Assembly (NCBI RefSeq): GCF_002282565.1
Contig: NZ_NCJT01000004.1
Span: 1-51,795 of the forward strand
Length of the DNA stretch: 51,795 nucleotides
Direction: 5' to 3'
From: Hyphomonas sp. 34-62-18
GTDB taxonomy: Bacteria > Pseudomonadota > Alphaproteobacteria > Caulobacterales > Hyphomonadaceae
A model generated the notes under the pieces. That model saw nothing but the letters and a program-made list of their open reading frames with translations. It ran no database searches and was not told where the DNA came from. Of the stretch, positions 26,318 to 35,921 are shown piece after piece. Within the stretch, counting starts at the first letter, position 1; every line of letters begins with the position of its first letter. A program made the translations under genes and the position numbers.

Positions 26318-27309
26318 CGCGTGTCTCCTTGTGCAGCGAAGTGAAGGGGAGGGGAGACAAGCGGCGCGGTGACGTAGCTCCCGCCTGAGAAGCCGGTGAC
26401 ACGCAGGGCCTCTTCCACGCGGCGCAGACCGCCCGCGCGACTCATGAAGAGGACGATGTCGATGGCTTCCGCGATGAGGTCGAACGGCGCGCGGTTCGTG
26501 GCTTCCAGCGTGAGCTGTTCGAGGCGGCGAAGCGCGCCTAGCGCCGAGTTGGCATGCAGCGTGGTGACACCTCCGGGATGGCCGGTGTTCCACGATTTCA
26601 GAAGGTCAAGCGCCTCGGCCCCGCGCACTTCGCCGACGATGATCCGGTCGGGACGCAGGCGAAGCGTGGAGCGCACGAGCTGTTGCAGCGAGACATGATC
26701 GCGGTGCGTGCGCAGCTGTACCAGATTGGGGGCCGAGCATTGCAGTTCGCGCGTGTCTTCGAGGATGACGAGACGCGCCTCTTCAAACGACGTTTCTTTC
26801 AGAAGCGCGTTTGCAAAGGTCGTCTTTCCGGATGAGGTGCCTCCGGCGATGAGGATGTTGCTGCGCGCTTCAACCGCGTCGCGAAGCGCCTCGCACAGTT
26901 CAAAGGAGAGCGCGCCGCTCTCCACATAATCGCCCAGTGTGAAGGGCGTGACGGCCGGCTTGCGGATTGAAAAGCAAGGCGCTGTCGAGACAGGTGGCAG
27001 AAGCCCTTCAAACCGTTCGCCGCTGCCGGGCAGTTCGGCGGAGACGATGGGAGACAGACGGCTCACCGCTTCGCCGGCACCGGACGCGACCAGGCGGATA
27101 ACCCGTTCCCGATCCGAGGCTGTAAGGCGATGTTCCGAGAGGACGACGCCGAAACCTGCTTTTTCGATCCAGACAGAACCGTCCGGATTGGCCATGATTT
27201 CGATGGTGTCCGGAGCCTCCAGCGCGTCGCGCACCGGCTGGCAGAAGGCGGTGCGCAACATATTGCTGCGCCGCACATCCGTTTCATTCGTGTACGGGGA
27301 ATTGGGCAT
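26314..27309 (-). CDS. trbB: Conjugal transfer ATPase TrbB (VirB11-like)
   Basis: A 331-residue hexameric traffic ATPase of the VirB11/GspE family. It has Walker A GGTSSGKTTFANALL (about 158-172), an Asp box ILEDTRELQ, Walker B-region RPDRIIVGEVRGAEAL and the His box TGHPGGVTTLHANSA. The ATG at 27309 has GGAG eight bases upstream; an upstream extension to 27453 lacks a site. It is the first gene of the trb operon. In most relatives traG (coupling protein) precedes trbB, but here a divergent regulator does. Confidence 0.95.
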   Translation of the reverse strand: MPNSPYTNETDVRRSNMLRTAFCQPVRDALEAPDTIEIMANPDGSVWIEKAGFGVVLSEHRLTASDRERVIRLVASGAGEAVSRLSPIVSAELPGSGERFEGLLPPVSTAPCFSIRKPAVTPFTLGDYVESGALSFELCEALRDAVEARSNILIAGGTSSGKTTFANALLKETSFEEARLVILEDTRELQCSAPNLVQLRTHRDHVSLQQLVRSTLRLRPDRIIVGEVRGAEALDLLKSWNTGHPGGVTTLHANSALGALRRLEQLTLEATNRAPFDLIAEAIDIVLFMSRAGGLRRVEEALRVTGFSGGSYVTAPLVSPPLHFAAQGDTR

Positions 27310-27597
27310 CGCCCGCCGCTCCAGCCAGTTTTTGCTGACCAGAGTTTCGCGGAACCGCACACTCTGTTTGAGTTGGAGAACCGGCCAAAAAATGCAGCGC
27401 GCTGCAACAGCCCGCAGACGCCCGCATGGCGGGCTCTGCTGTATCCACGTCATACCCGGTGGTTAAGCTCGCCGGTATCCAGCGCAGCCGCGCGCGGAGC
27501 GATTCGGGCGTTCGGAGAAAGCTGTTCTCCGACCTGTAAAATTCAATCAAAGATTGGCTTAAAACTTGCCGTTCTGCTCTCAGAAGGAGGCGGGCTC
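27310..27597. other. Divergent intergenic region trbB / DUF2285 gene
   Basis: 288 bases separate the divergent starts of trbB and the DUF6499-DUF2285 gene. The only clear element is the strong ribosome binding site AGAAGGAGG (27582-27590) of the rightward gene. I see no convincing -35/-10 pair and no coding frame with family resemblance. Promoters for the trb operon and the regulator must lie here. Confidence 0.5.
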
Positions 27598-28599
27598 ATG
27601 CAGAATGTCGCCCTGAATTCCAACTGTGATGTTTCGAGCTACGATTATCTGTGGCGCCTGTCGCCTGACCGCTGGGCATGGGAGTTTCTGAGGCGGAATT
27701 ACGATTTCCGGCTCGATGCCGCAGGCAGGTCCGACAACGACATTTCGGAGAGGCCCGCATGTCCGGGATTCCGGTTTCTGCGGTCCCGCGTTCCGCAGAC
27801 GATCGCCGATCGCTGGGGTCTGGTGTTCATGCCGGATCCCGATCGGGACGGTGTTGAAGCCGATGCTGTCTGGAACCTGCACGCTTTTCCGGACCAGATT
27901 GAAATCAGTTGCAGCCCCCGCGCGCGGGATCAGCAGTGCGAAATCTGGAATCACACGGTGCCGTTCTGCGAAGTCACTCACATCACGGACCCGGTGGGCC
28001 GTGAATTCCTTCTGGTCCGGCGCGACCGTTATGTGGTTCAGGTCCGATGCACGGGCATTTCGCTGCTCGGGCTTGAGCCCGTTCTGATGAAGCTCACGAT
28101 TTCAGAAGTTGATGGATACGAACGCCAGGTGAAGCTGCAGAAAGCCGCCTTCGAACTCTTTGGCGAGAAGCGGGATCATTCGGTGCCGCAATGGACCAAG
28201 ACAACACAGGTTCTCCGCGATGGCCTGATCGCCCTCGATTGTCAGGAACTCGGCATGAACCGCCGCGACATCGCTGTGGTCCTTTTTGGCGCCGAGCGTG
28301 TGAACGCCGAGTGGGCGGGGCCATCGCAGAAACACACCATACGCTATCTTGTGAAGAAGGCTGAAGCCTTGCGCGATGGCGGTTATCTGACTGAACTGCT
28401 CGGCGGCGGCGTCGCGCCGGACAAGTGGAGTCTGCCGCAGCATTCCGATCGGGGGCAGGAGCAGCGAACACGGGAAGGCAGTGCGCTTGCCTTTGGCGAT
28501 ATTGATCGCCGTCCCACCCCGGCCGTTTCCTCTCTTCAGACTCTGAGGCAGGTCAGGAAAGGCCGGGTTGGCCGGGTAAGACACCTCAAACCGAATTAA
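27598..28599 (+). CDS. DUF6499-DUF2285 protein, FseA-like regulator
   Basis: The ATG at 27598 follows AGAAGGAGG at good spacing, giving 333 residues. The N terminus SYDYLWRLSPDRWAWEFLRRN is the DUF6499 (transcriptional-regulator-like) motif. The C-terminal half (about 190-285) is a DUF2285 helical domain (YERQVKLQKAAFELFG, then HTIRYLVKKAEALRDGGYL). In ICEMlSymR7A, proteins with this domain make FseA, which activates excision. Here the domains lie in one uninterrupted frame. It probably controls excision or transfer of this element. It may instead regulate trb, from which it diverges. Confidence 0.8.
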   Translation: MQNVALNSNCDVSSYDYLWRLSPDRWAWEFLRRNYDFRLDAAGRSDNDISERPACPGFRFLRSRVPQTIADRWGLVFMPDPDRDGVEADAVWNLHAFPDQIEISCSPRARDQQCEIWNHTVPFCEVTHITDPVGREFLLVRRDRYVVQVRCTGISLLGLEPVLMKLTISEVDGYERQVKLQKAAFELFGEKRDHSVPQWTKTTQVLRDGLIALDCQELGMNRRDIAVVLFGAERVNAEWAGPSQKHTIRYLVKKAEALRDGGYLTELLGGGVAPDKWSLPQHSDRGQEQRTREGSALAFGDIDRRPTPAVSSLQTLRQVRKGRVGRVRHLKPN

Positions 28600-28695
28600 T
28601 CACCGCCAATGTCGAGTGGCGCGGTTTTCCATGGTAGGATTAATCGCCAACGCAAAGTCAGCCATCAGCGCAAGGGAGCGAAGTCATAGGCTCTG

Positions 28696-30489
28696 TTGAA
28701 TCCATTGAGAAAGGCAGACAGCACCCTTCGTAGAGCGATCTCCGCCATTCGCCCGGAGCTGGACGGGGTGGATGTCAGGCGGCTCGCTGCGGCGTTTGCC
28801 TGCGTCGCGCTGGCCGCGACGCTCTCAGCCCTCGGACCTGTTGCGCTGAAGCTCCTCATCGATGCGCTTTCCGGCGAAGGCGTGTCCGTCACAGGCATGG
28901 TTGCCGCGCCGCTGCTGCTTCTGGCGCTTTATGTCGGCGCCCAATGGGCCGGCCGGCTCGCCAGCGAGCTTCGCATGCTGCTTTTCGCGGGCGCGGAGCA
29001 ATCGATCAGCCGGAAGCTCAGCCGTAAAGTCTTCGCCCACGTCATGGCCCTGCCATTGTCCTTCCATCTTGGACGGGCGACAGGAGCCGTCGCGCAAACG
29101 CTGGAGAACGGGCTTCAGGGCTATCGCCTTGTCATGCAGCATGCGCTGTTCACGCTGCTTCCGGGCGTGCTCGAAATTCTCATCATGGCGGTGATCATCG
29201 CCGTGGTTCTCGATCCTGTTTTCCTGGTGGTGTTTGGCGCCTGCGCTCTTGCCTATGTGATCGTCTTTGTCGATGGCGCGCGCAAGGTTCTGCGGGCAAG
29301 CCGTGCCGTCTCGTCCGCGAGGATTGACGCCAACGCGCAGCTTGCCGACGGGCTTCTCAATTTCGAGACCGTCAAATCCTTCTCCGGCGAACACGCCGTC
29401 ACGCGGCGCTACGATGCGGCGCTTGAAACCACGCAGGGACGTTGGCGAGAGTTTTATCGCGCCCGCTTCGCCAATGGCGCTCTGATCGCCATCGTCTTTG
29501 CAGCCGGACTCGCGGCAACGCTGTGGCTCGGTCTGACGCGCGTGCAATCCGGCGCGATGACCATCGGCGACTTCGTTCTCGTCAACGCCTACATGCTGCA
29601 GATCGTCCGTCCCCTCGAACTTCTGGGCTTCGGCATCCGCGACATCGGGCAGGGGGCGGCGTTCATCGAACGCATGCTTGCGCTCCTCGATGAAGAGGCC
29701 GAACCGCGGGCCGCAGCGATGACATCAGGCGCCGCTCCCGCAGAGATGCCGGCGAAGATCACGTTTGAGAACGTGACCTTCTCCTACAACAATGGCCGGC
29801 CGGTTCTGAACGATCTCAGCTTCGAGATCGCGCCCGGCTCCGTCACGGCGCTGGTGGGTCCGTCGGGGGGCGGCAAATCCTCCATCGTCCGGCTGATCAT
29901 GCGGTTCTATGAGCCGGACTCCGGCCGCATCCTGATCGACGGTGTGCCGGTTGCCGGCTATCCACCGGCCGAACTCCGTCAGATGATCGCCGTGGTTCCG
30001 CAGGACACTTCGCTTTTCAATGCGAGTCTCGCCTTCAATATCGGCTTTCCGGAATACGAGAGTGCCCGCGAAAACATCGAGCAGGCCGCGCGGCTTGCTA
30101 ATCTCGACGGCCTTGTCGCCAAACTTCCGGATGGTCTCGACACGATTGTCGGTGAGCGGGGGCTCAAACTCTCCGGCGGCGAGAAACAGCGCGTGGCCAT
30201 TGCGCGCGCATCGCTGAAGCAGCCGCGGCTCTTTATAGCCGACGAGGCGACCTCATCTCTCGACTCGCGGACCGAGGCCCAGATTGTCGAGAACCTGGCC
30301 ATCGCTGCGAGGGGTATTACCACCCTGATCATCGCCCATCGTCTGTCGACCATCGTCAAGGCCGACGACATCATCGTCGTTGAGCATGGCCGGATCGCCG
30401 AGCGCGGCCGGCATGACACGCTCTTGGCGCAAGCCGGCCTGTACGCCGAACTTTGGCGGGCGCAGACAGAAGCGGGCGAGAGCCAATGA
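28696..30489 (+). CDS. Atm1/HMT1-type ABC exporter (fused membrane and ATPase domains)
   Basis: A 597-residue half-transporter: six transmembrane helices in residues about 30-310, then an ATPase domain with Walker A GPSGGGKSS (about 390-398), signature LSGGEKQRVAIARA (about 492) and Walker B LFIADEATSSLD (about 511). The helix-region sequence resembles the ABCB7/Atm1/HMT1 group, which exports glutathione- or metal-linked compounds. The start is a TTG at 28696 without a close ribosome binding site; a GTG at 28768 is an alternative. It stands alone, about 17 kb from the lasso genes, so it is not assigned to them. Confidence 0.85.
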   Translation: MNPLRKADSTLRRAISAIRPELDGVDVRRLAAAFACVALAATLSALGPVALKLLIDALSGEGVSVTGMVAAPLLLLALYVGAQWAGRLASELRMLLFAGAEQSISRKLSRKVFAHVMALPLSFHLGRATGAVAQTLENGLQGYRLVMQHALFTLLPGVLEILIMAVIIAVVLDPVFLVVFGACALAYVIVFVDGARKVLRASRAVSSARIDANAQLADGLLNFETVKSFSGEHAVTRRYDAALETTQGRWREFYRARFANGALIAIVFAAGLAATLWLGLTRVQSGAMTIGDFVLVNAYMLQIVRPLELLGFGIRDIGQGAAFIERMLALLDEEAEPRAAAMTSGAAPAEMPAKITFENVTFSYNNGRPVLNDLSFEIAPGSVTALVGPSGGGKSSIVRLIMRFYEPDSGRILIDGVPVAGYPPAELRQMIAVVPQDTSLFNASLAFNIGFPEYESARENIEQAARLANLDGLVAKLPDGLDTIVGERGLKLSGGEKQRVAIARASLKQPRLFIADEATSSLDSRTEAQIVENLAIAARGITTLIIAHRLSTIVKADDIIVVEHGRIAERGRHDTLLAQAGLYAELWRAQTEAGESQ

Positions 30490-30594
30490 AGCTGCGTGTG
30501 ATCGACGCTTCCTTGTAGATTGCAGGCGAGGTGGAAGATGTACTCAGTCCTGCCAGGATTACGGGCATGCTGACAACGGCAAATCTGATCTGGA

Positions 30595-31128
30595 TTAGCC
30601 AGCATCGTTGGTGCGTCCACGTCGATCGATATGTTTCTCGTCCGCTCTGCGCCAGTCTTCAATCACCTGCGGCGTGCGCGTGAGGGCAGCGATAGGGGAG
30701 AATGCGTAAAGAGCGAAGTGAACTGAGCGCCGTCCCACTCCGAATGCGCCCGTGCCGGATTGCTGCAGTCGGCCGTCCTTGGTCCATCGGATACGTTCGC
30801 GTCCGGTGATACCCAGACTTTCCTCGACGATACGCGGGTGCAAACGGTCAGTTTTCATTGCGGTGAGAGTTGCTTCAAGCTCCGCCAAAATCGTCTTGGC
30901 GAGGTTTTCATCGTCTGCGCCGAACGTAGCTGAGACGCCGCTTGCATCGATTCGAAGTTGGATCGGCCTTGCCCTTCGCAGCACGCGTATCATGCGCCGT
31001 CTCGTCAGCTCCACTCGTCGCGCCGAGCCAAGCGTCACGCTCTGCGGTACTGTCACGGACAGCACAAGGCCTGCACTCGTTCGGTTGACCACGCCGAAGT
31101 TGGATTCCAGATCTTGGGTCGGCATCAT
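30595..31128 (-). CDS. Unidentified protein with C-terminal SGTGAFG motif
   Basis: A 177-residue soluble protein starting at tandem ATG codons (31128). The middle is basic (RRRMIRVLRRARPIQLRI). The C-terminal third reads RIRWTKDGRLQQSGTGAFGVGRRSVHF-like, a pattern I associate with uncharacterised proteins on alphaproteobacterial plasmids and islands. The basic stretch and RRxxR pattern might suggest PilZ, but the DxSxxG part is missing. No function is assigned. It lies alone between the ABC exporter and the propionate regulator. Confidence 0.6.
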   Translation of the reverse strand: MMPTQDLESNFGVVNRTSAGLVLSVTVPQSVTLGSARRVELTRRRMIRVLRRARPIQLRIDASGVSATFGADDENLAKTILAELEATLTAMKTDRLHPRIVEESLGITGRERIRWTKDGRLQQSGTGAFGVGRRSVHFALYAFSPIAALTRTPQVIEDWRRADEKHIDRRGRTNDAG

Positions 31129-31194
31129 CTAAATCCGCGCGGGTTGGCTGCGAAACTATTAGGTGAGCCTGCGCTCAGATCAACGCTCCTTGTC

Positions 31195-32613
31195 TCAGCT
31201 GACGCCGTAGGGCGCAAACGCGCTACGCGTGTCATCGACATTCAGCGGCCGTCCTACCGGGGGGAAGGCGCGTTGCGGGCATGCCGGGCGGTCACAGACT
31301 CTGCATCCCGCGCCGATCGGTGTCGCGGCAGCGGGATTGCGAAGATCCACGCCGTCTGAATAGACCAGCCGCCCGGCGTGCTGGATGTCGCAGCCGAGTG
31401 CCACGGCGAAAGTTTTGCGCGGCGCATGGTAGCCGCCACGTCCCCGCGAGACAGATCGCGCGATCCAGAGATAGGCGCGGTCATCCGGCATTCGCGCAAC
31501 CTGGACCAGAATGCGGCCTGGTTGCGCAAACGCTTCGTAGACATTCCAGAGCGGGCAGGCGCCGCCCACGCGTGAGAAGTGAAAGTCGGTTGCCGACTGG
31601 CGTTTCGAGATGTTGCCGGCGCGGTCAACGCGGATGAAAAAGAATGGCACGCCGCGTGCGTCCGGACGCTGCATTGTGCTCAAGCGATGGCAGGCGGTCT
31701 CGAACCCAACGCCGAAGCGCTGGCCGAGAAGGCCGATATCATACCGGGTCGCCTCTGCTGCTTCGAGAAAGGCGCGATAAGGAAGGACCAGCGCACCCGC
31801 GAAATAATTGGCGAGGCCGATGCGCGCGAGACGGCGGGAATCCTCCCCGGCAAATGGCGCCTTCGAGACCAAAGCCTCAATGGCGTCGTTCTGTTCAAGG
31901 AAGGCGAGTTGGGTCGCCATCTGAAAAGCTTGCTGGCCCTGACCCAGATGCGGTGACAGATGCAGCGTGCGGCTGGCGCGATCGAACTGACGGCGGGTGT
32001 CCGCACTGGCGTCATCGCGCGGTGCCGTGACGACGCGCACGTCGTGATCGCGCTCCAAACGCTCCGCGAGCGCTGTTGCGGCTTCACCAGGCCTCCAGTG
32101 CATGTCTGCGGCAGCGGTTTCTGCGGCCTCATCGAGTTCGGCGACATAATTGTGCCTTGTGTAGAAGAAATCGCGTACTTCCTCGAATGGCGTTGACGCT
32201 GCGGTGATGGCGTCGCGCTGATCGCCGCCAAGTCTTGACGAGAGCGCTGCCGATTGTTCCAGCGCGCGCTGATAGCGGCGCTGCAAGCTCACCAGCGCCC
32301 GTCCAACGGCGGGCATGTTCGATGCCAGCGCGCGCAGGTCGGCGGTGGCGATGTTCTCGCCAACAGCCGGATCGGCGAGGGCGCTGCGCAATTCGGAAAC
32401 CAGCCGGGCCTCGTCGCCTTCAGCAAGCAGGGTCGCATCGAAGCCGAACGCCTCATCGAGCTTCAGCGCTACGTTCATGGAGATCGGTCGTTGGTTGTTT
32501 TCCAGCTGGTTCAGATAACTCAGTGAGATACCGAGCGCGGAGGCCAGCGCCTGCTGCGTCAGCCGCTGCTCCTCCCGCAGCCGCCTGATCCTGACACCCG
32601 AGAACGTCTTCAT
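31195..32613 (-). CDS. XRE-family short-chain fatty acyl regulator (ScfR/RamB type)
   Basis: The 472-residue regulator has an N-terminal helix-turn-helix (LREEQRLTQQALASALGISLSYLNQLENNQRPIS split over about 10-40), a helical middle, an IrrE-like region and a C-terminal DUF2083 domain ending with the cysteine cluster CRVCDRPACPQRAFP. This family controls the glyoxylate and methylcitrate genes and senses acyl-CoA-type ligands. It diverges from the thioesterase-prpDCB genes, which it very likely regulates. The ATG at 32613 starts the normal MKTF N terminus. Confidence 0.9.
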   Translation of the reverse strand: MKTFSGVRIRRLREEQRLTQQALASALGISLSYLNQLENNQRPISMNVALKLDEAFGFDATLLAEGDEARLVSELRSALADPAVGENIATADLRALASNMPAVGRALVSLQRRYQRALEQSAALSSRLGGDQRDAITAASTPFEEVRDFFYTRHNYVAELDEAAETAAADMHWRPGEAATALAERLERDHDVRVVTAPRDDASADTRRQFDRASRTLHLSPHLGQGQQAFQMATQLAFLEQNDAIEALVSKAPFAGEDSRRLARIGLANYFAGALVLPYRAFLEAAEATRYDIGLLGQRFGVGFETACHRLSTMQRPDARGVPFFFIRVDRAGNISKRQSATDFHFSRVGGACPLWNVYEAFAQPGRILVQVARMPDDRAYLWIARSVSRGRGGYHAPRKTFAVALGCDIQHAGRLVYSDGVDLRNPAAATPIGAGCRVCDRPACPQRAFPPVGRPLNVDDTRSAFAPYGVS

Positions 32614-32622
32614 GGGCCGATA

Positions 32623-32714
32623 CTTCGCAAACTTCACAGAAGTTGGCAATGGACTTCACCAAAATACGCCCTTTTCGGTCTTCCTGGCAGAGATTTTATG
32701 TGAATATTGCAAAG
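32623..32714. promoter_or_regulatory. Candidate operator half-sites between regulator and prp genes
   Basis: In the 121-base divergent region, CTTCGCAAACTTC (32623-32635) and TTGCAAAG (32707-32714) resemble the TTTGC/GCAAA boxes bound by RamB/ScfR-type regulators. Assignment is by resemblance only; no promoter boxes were fixed with confidence. Confidence 0.3.
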
Positions 32715-32734
32715 GACAGGAGGCGCTGACCCCA

Positions 32735-33151
32735 ATGTCCTTGGCGACCGAACCCAACCTTGAGACTGGACCCAGAGAGACCCGCTTCGTCGAGATGGTC
32801 TTCCCGGGCGAGGCCAATCATTACGGCACGCTGTTTGGTGGCAATGCTCTCAGTCTTATGGGAAAGGCCGCCTTCGTCGCCGCGACTCGCTGCGCGCGCT
32901 GCCCCGTTGTGATGGCGACTTCCGACAAGATCGAATTCCACGTCCCCGTGCGCGTGGGCGAACTGGTTGAACTGACCGCGCGCGTCGAACGCATCGGCAG
33001 GTCTTCCATGACGGTGGCCGTCGATCTGGTCGCCGAGGCTTTGGTCTCTGGTGAGCGCCGGCTCGCCGTGCGCGGCGCCTTCGAGATGGTGGCCGTCGAT
33101 GAAGCCGGGCGTCCTACGCCGATTCACACGACTGATCTTGCTTTGACCTGA
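32735..33151 (+). CDS. Hot-dog acyl-CoA thioesterase
   Basis: The ATG at 32735 follows AGGAGG and gives 138 residues, the usual length of a single-hot-dog YciA-type thioesterase. It has the family motif ANHYGTLFGGNALSLM and a second half PVRVGELVELTARVERIGRSS. The acidic residue that often follows in the active-site helix is a glycine here (LMGKAAF), so the catalytic details may differ. It is the first gene of the propionate operon and could hydrolyse propionyl-CoA or methylcitryl-CoA-type esters (inference). Confidence 0.85.
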   Translation: MSLATEPNLETGPRETRFVEMVFPGEANHYGTLFGGNALSLMGKAAFVAATRCARCPVVMATSDKIEFHVPVRVGELVELTARVERIGRSSMTVAVDLVAEALVSGERRLAVRGAFEMVAVDEAGRPTPIHTTDLALT

Positions 33152-33166
33152 AGAGGAATATCGACC

Positions 33167-34720
33167 TTGAATCTGCATTCCGTTCGCACACACAAGTCGG
33201 CTGAAAATCTTCAGCGCTCGGATCAACTCGCCTGGAAAATCGCCGAAGTCGCGGCCGATCCGGTTGCGGTTGAGTCTGACGTGGTGGAGATGATCGGCAA
33301 TCGCATTATCGACAACGCTGCGGTGGCGGCGGCGTCCCTGTTGCGCCGGCCGGTCGCCAGCGCGCGTAGCCAAGCGCTTGCACACACATTCGCGCCCGGC
33401 GCCACGGTTTTTGGCGTGGCATCGCGCCGGCGTGTTTCGCCGGAATGGGCGGCCTGGGCCAACGGCGTCGCAGTGCGCGAACTCGATTTCCACGATACCT
33501 TCCTTGCCGCCGACTACTCTCATCCCGGCGACAACATCCCGCCGATTCTCGCCGTGGCGCAGCATTGTGGGCTCGATGGAGCCGCGCTCGTGCGCGGCCT
33601 TGCGGCAGGGTACGAAATTCAGGTCGACCTCGTAAAAGGCATTTGCCTGCACGAACACAAGATTGATCATATCGCTCATCTTGGACCGTCCGCCGCCGCT
33701 GGTATCGGCGCTGCGCTCAACTTGCCGGTCGAGGTCATTTATCAGGCGGTGCAGCAGGCGCTGCACGTCACGACTACAACACGCCAGTCGCGCAAGGGCG
33801 AAATCTCAAGCTGGAAAGCCTATGCGCCCGCGTTCGCCGGCAAAATGGCGGTTGAGGCGGTGGACCGCGTAATGCGTGGCGAGGGCGCGCCCTCGCCTGC
33901 GTGGGAAGGTGAAGACGGCTTCATCGCGTGGCTGCTCGGCGGCCCGAAGGCCGAATACCAGGTGCCTCTGCCAGCGCGCGGCGAAGCCAAGCGCGCCATT
34001 CTTGACACCTACACCAAGGAACATTCGGCCGAGTATCAAAGCCAGGCGCTGATCGACCTTGCGCGGCGCATGGGACCGAAAATCGGCGATCTCACCAAGG
34101 TGAAGAGTATCGTCATTCATACGAGCCATCACACACATTATGTGATCGGCACCGGCGCGGGCGATCCGCAAAAGATGGACCCGAAGGCGAGCCGGGAAAC
34201 CCTCGATCATTCGATCATGTACATATTCGCGGTGGCGCTTGAAGACGGCGGCTGGCACCATGAGCGGTCCTATGCGCCGGCGCGTGCGAACCGTCCTGAA
34301 ACGGTCGCGCTGTGGCAAAAAATCACCACGCTCGAAGACGCCGAATGGACCCGTCGCTATCACAGCCATGATCCAAAGGAGAAAGCCTTTGGCGGTCGTG
34401 TTGTTGTTACGTTGAACGATGGCTCGACGATCGAGGATGAATTGGCCATCGCCGATGCGCATCCGCTCGGCGCGCGTCCGTTCAAACGCGCACAATACAT
34501 CGAAAAGTTCCGCACACTCACCGAAGGCGTCGTCGCGCCAATGGAGCAGGATCGGTTCATCGCCACTGTCGAACGGTTGGCGAGGCTTAACCCGGACGAT
34601 CTGATCGGCCTCAATTTCGCGGTCAATCCGGACCTGATCGGCGCAGCGCAGCCGCGCGGGATTTTCGATTGGGACGGTGCATCGCGGTCGGCGTCGAACC
34701 TTTCAGTGGCCATTGGCTAA
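33167..34720 (+). CDS. prpD: 2-methylcitrate dehydratase
   Basis: PrpD dehydrates 2-methylcitrate to 2-methyl-cis-aconitate in the methylcitrate cycle of propionate degradation. The 517-residue protein has the MmgE/PrpD fold: [57 protein letters not shown] and the [16 protein letters not shown] stretch. The start is a TTG at 33167 with GAGGA upstream; no ATG lies close. It follows the thioesterase by 15 bases and precedes prpC by ten. Confidence 0.95.
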   Translation: MNLHSVRTHKSAENLQRSDQLAWKIAEVAADPVAVESDVVEMIGNRIIDNAAVAAASLLRRPVASARSQALAHTFAPGATVFGVASRRRVSPEWAAWANGVAVRELDFHDTFLAADYSHPGDNIPPILAVAQHCGLDGAALVRGLAAGYEIQVDLVKGICLHEHKIDHIAHLGPSAAAGIGAALNLPVEVIYQAVQQALHVTTTTRQSRKGEISSWKAYAPAFAGKMAVEAVDRVMRGEGAPSPAWEGEDGFIAWLLGGPKAEYQVPLPARGEAKRAILDTYTKEHSAEYQSQALIDLARRMGPKIGDLTKVKSIVIHTSHHTHYVIGTGAGDPQKMDPKASRETLDHSIMYIFAVALEDGGWHHERSYAPARANRPETVALWQKITTLEDAEWTRRYHSHDPKEKAFGGRVVVTLNDGSTIEDELAIADAHPLGARPFKRAQYIEKFRTLTEGVVAPMEQDRFIATVERLARLNPDDLIGLNFAVNPDLIGAAQPRGIFDWDGASRSASNLSVAIG

Positions 34721-34730
34721 GGAGCCGGAG

Positions 34731-35912
34731 ATGACGGATCTACAAACACAAGCCAAACCGCCGCCCAAAAAATCGGTGGCCTTGTCCGGCATCGTCGCGG
34801 GGAACACGGCGCTCTGCACCGTGGGGCGCAGCGGCAAGGATCTTCATTATAGGGGTTATGACATTCTCGATCTCGCGGAAACCTGTGAATTCGAGGAGGT
34901 CGCTTATCTGCTCGTGCATGGCGTGCTGCCGACCGTGAGCGAACTTTCCGCTTATAAGGCGAAACTCAAGAGTCTGCGCGGCCTGCCGACTGCCGTGCGA
35001 ACGACGCTGGAGGCGCTTCCCGCGGCGGCGCACCCGATGGATGTAATGCGCTCGGGCGTCTCGACGCTCGGATGCGTGCTTCCCGAAACGCATGACCATA
35101 ATCATCCCGGCGCGCGCGACATTGCCGACCGGCTGATGGCGTCACTTGGCTCCATCCTGCTTTACTGGTGGCATTTCGCCCACCATGGACGGCGCATCGA
35201 GGTTGAGACCGATGACGACAGTATCGGCGGCCATTTCCTGCATCTGCTGCACGGTGCGCCGCCATCGCCATCGCATGCGCGCGCGATGCACACATCGCTC
35301 ATTCTTTACGCGGAGCATGAGTTCAACGCCTCGACATTCACGGCGCGCACCATCGCCGGTACAGGCGCCGATATGTATTCGGCCATTTCCGGCGCCATCG
35401 GCGCGCTGCGCGGCCCCAAACACGGCGGCGCAAACGAGGTCGCGTTCGAGATTCAGAAACGCTATGCCGGTCCCGACGAGGCGGAAGCGGACATCCGCAA
35501 GCGCGTCGCCGCGAAAGAGGTGGTGATCGGTTTTGGCCACCCCGTCTACACCATCGGCGATCCGCGTAACGAAGTGATCAAGGGCGTGGCGCGCCAGCTC
35601 TCCGCCGATGCCGGTTCTACCCGGATGTTCGAGATCGCCGAGCGGATCGAGGCGGTGATGTCGGAAACGAAGAAGATGTTTGCCAATCTGGATTGGTTTA
35701 GCGCCGTCTCCTATCATATGATGGGTGTGCCGACAGCGATGTTCACGCCGCTCTTCGTCATTTCGCGCACGTCCGGCTGGAGCGCGCATGTGATCGAGCA
35801 GCGCCAGGACAACAAGATCATTCGCCCGTCGGCAAATTATGTCGGGCCGGAAAACCTGACATTTGTGCCGATCGAAGCGCGCGGGAAATCCTCCGCGGCG
35901 CGCGCCGCCTGA
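34731..35912 (+). CDS. prpC: 2-methylcitrate synthase
   Basis: PrpC condenses propionyl-CoA and oxaloacetate to 2-methylcitrate. The 393-residue protein is a short type II citrate synthase: [26 protein letters not shown] at the N terminus, [13 protein letters not shown] with a catalytic histidine, [13 protein letters not shown], and the Asp-containing [19 protein letters not shown] region. Distinction from plain citrate synthase rests on the prp context and the GHPVY motif. The ATG at 34731 follows GGAGCCGGAG. Confidence 0.94.
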   Translation: MTDLQTQAKPPPKKSVALSGIVAGNTALCTVGRSGKDLHYRGYDILDLAETCEFEEVAYLLVHGVLPTVSELSAYKAKLKSLRGLPTAVRTTLEALPAAAHPMDVMRSGVSTLGCVLPETHDHNHPGARDIADRLMASLGSILLYWWHFAHHGRRIEVETDDDSIGGHFLHLLHGAPPSPSHARAMHTSLILYAEHEFNASTFTARTIAGTGADMYSAISGAIGALRGPKHGGANEVAFEIQKRYAGPDEAEADIRKRVAAKEVVIGFGHPVYTIGDPRNEVIKGVARQLSADAGSTRMFEIAERIEAVMSETKKMFANLDWFSAVSYHMMGVPTAMFTPLFVISRTSGWSAHVIEQRQDNKIIRPSANYVGPENLTFVPIEARGKSSAARAA

Positions 35913-35921
35913 GGAAGCTCC

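Noticed and set aside
28696..30489. ABC exporter as the lasso peptide exporter
   Set aside because: It is about 17 kb from the lasso genes, resembles Atm1/HMT1, and isopeptidase-type lasso clusters normally lack such a gene.
30595..31128. PilZ domain protein
   Set aside because: A basic RRxxR stretch is present but the DxSxxG motif of PilZ is absent.
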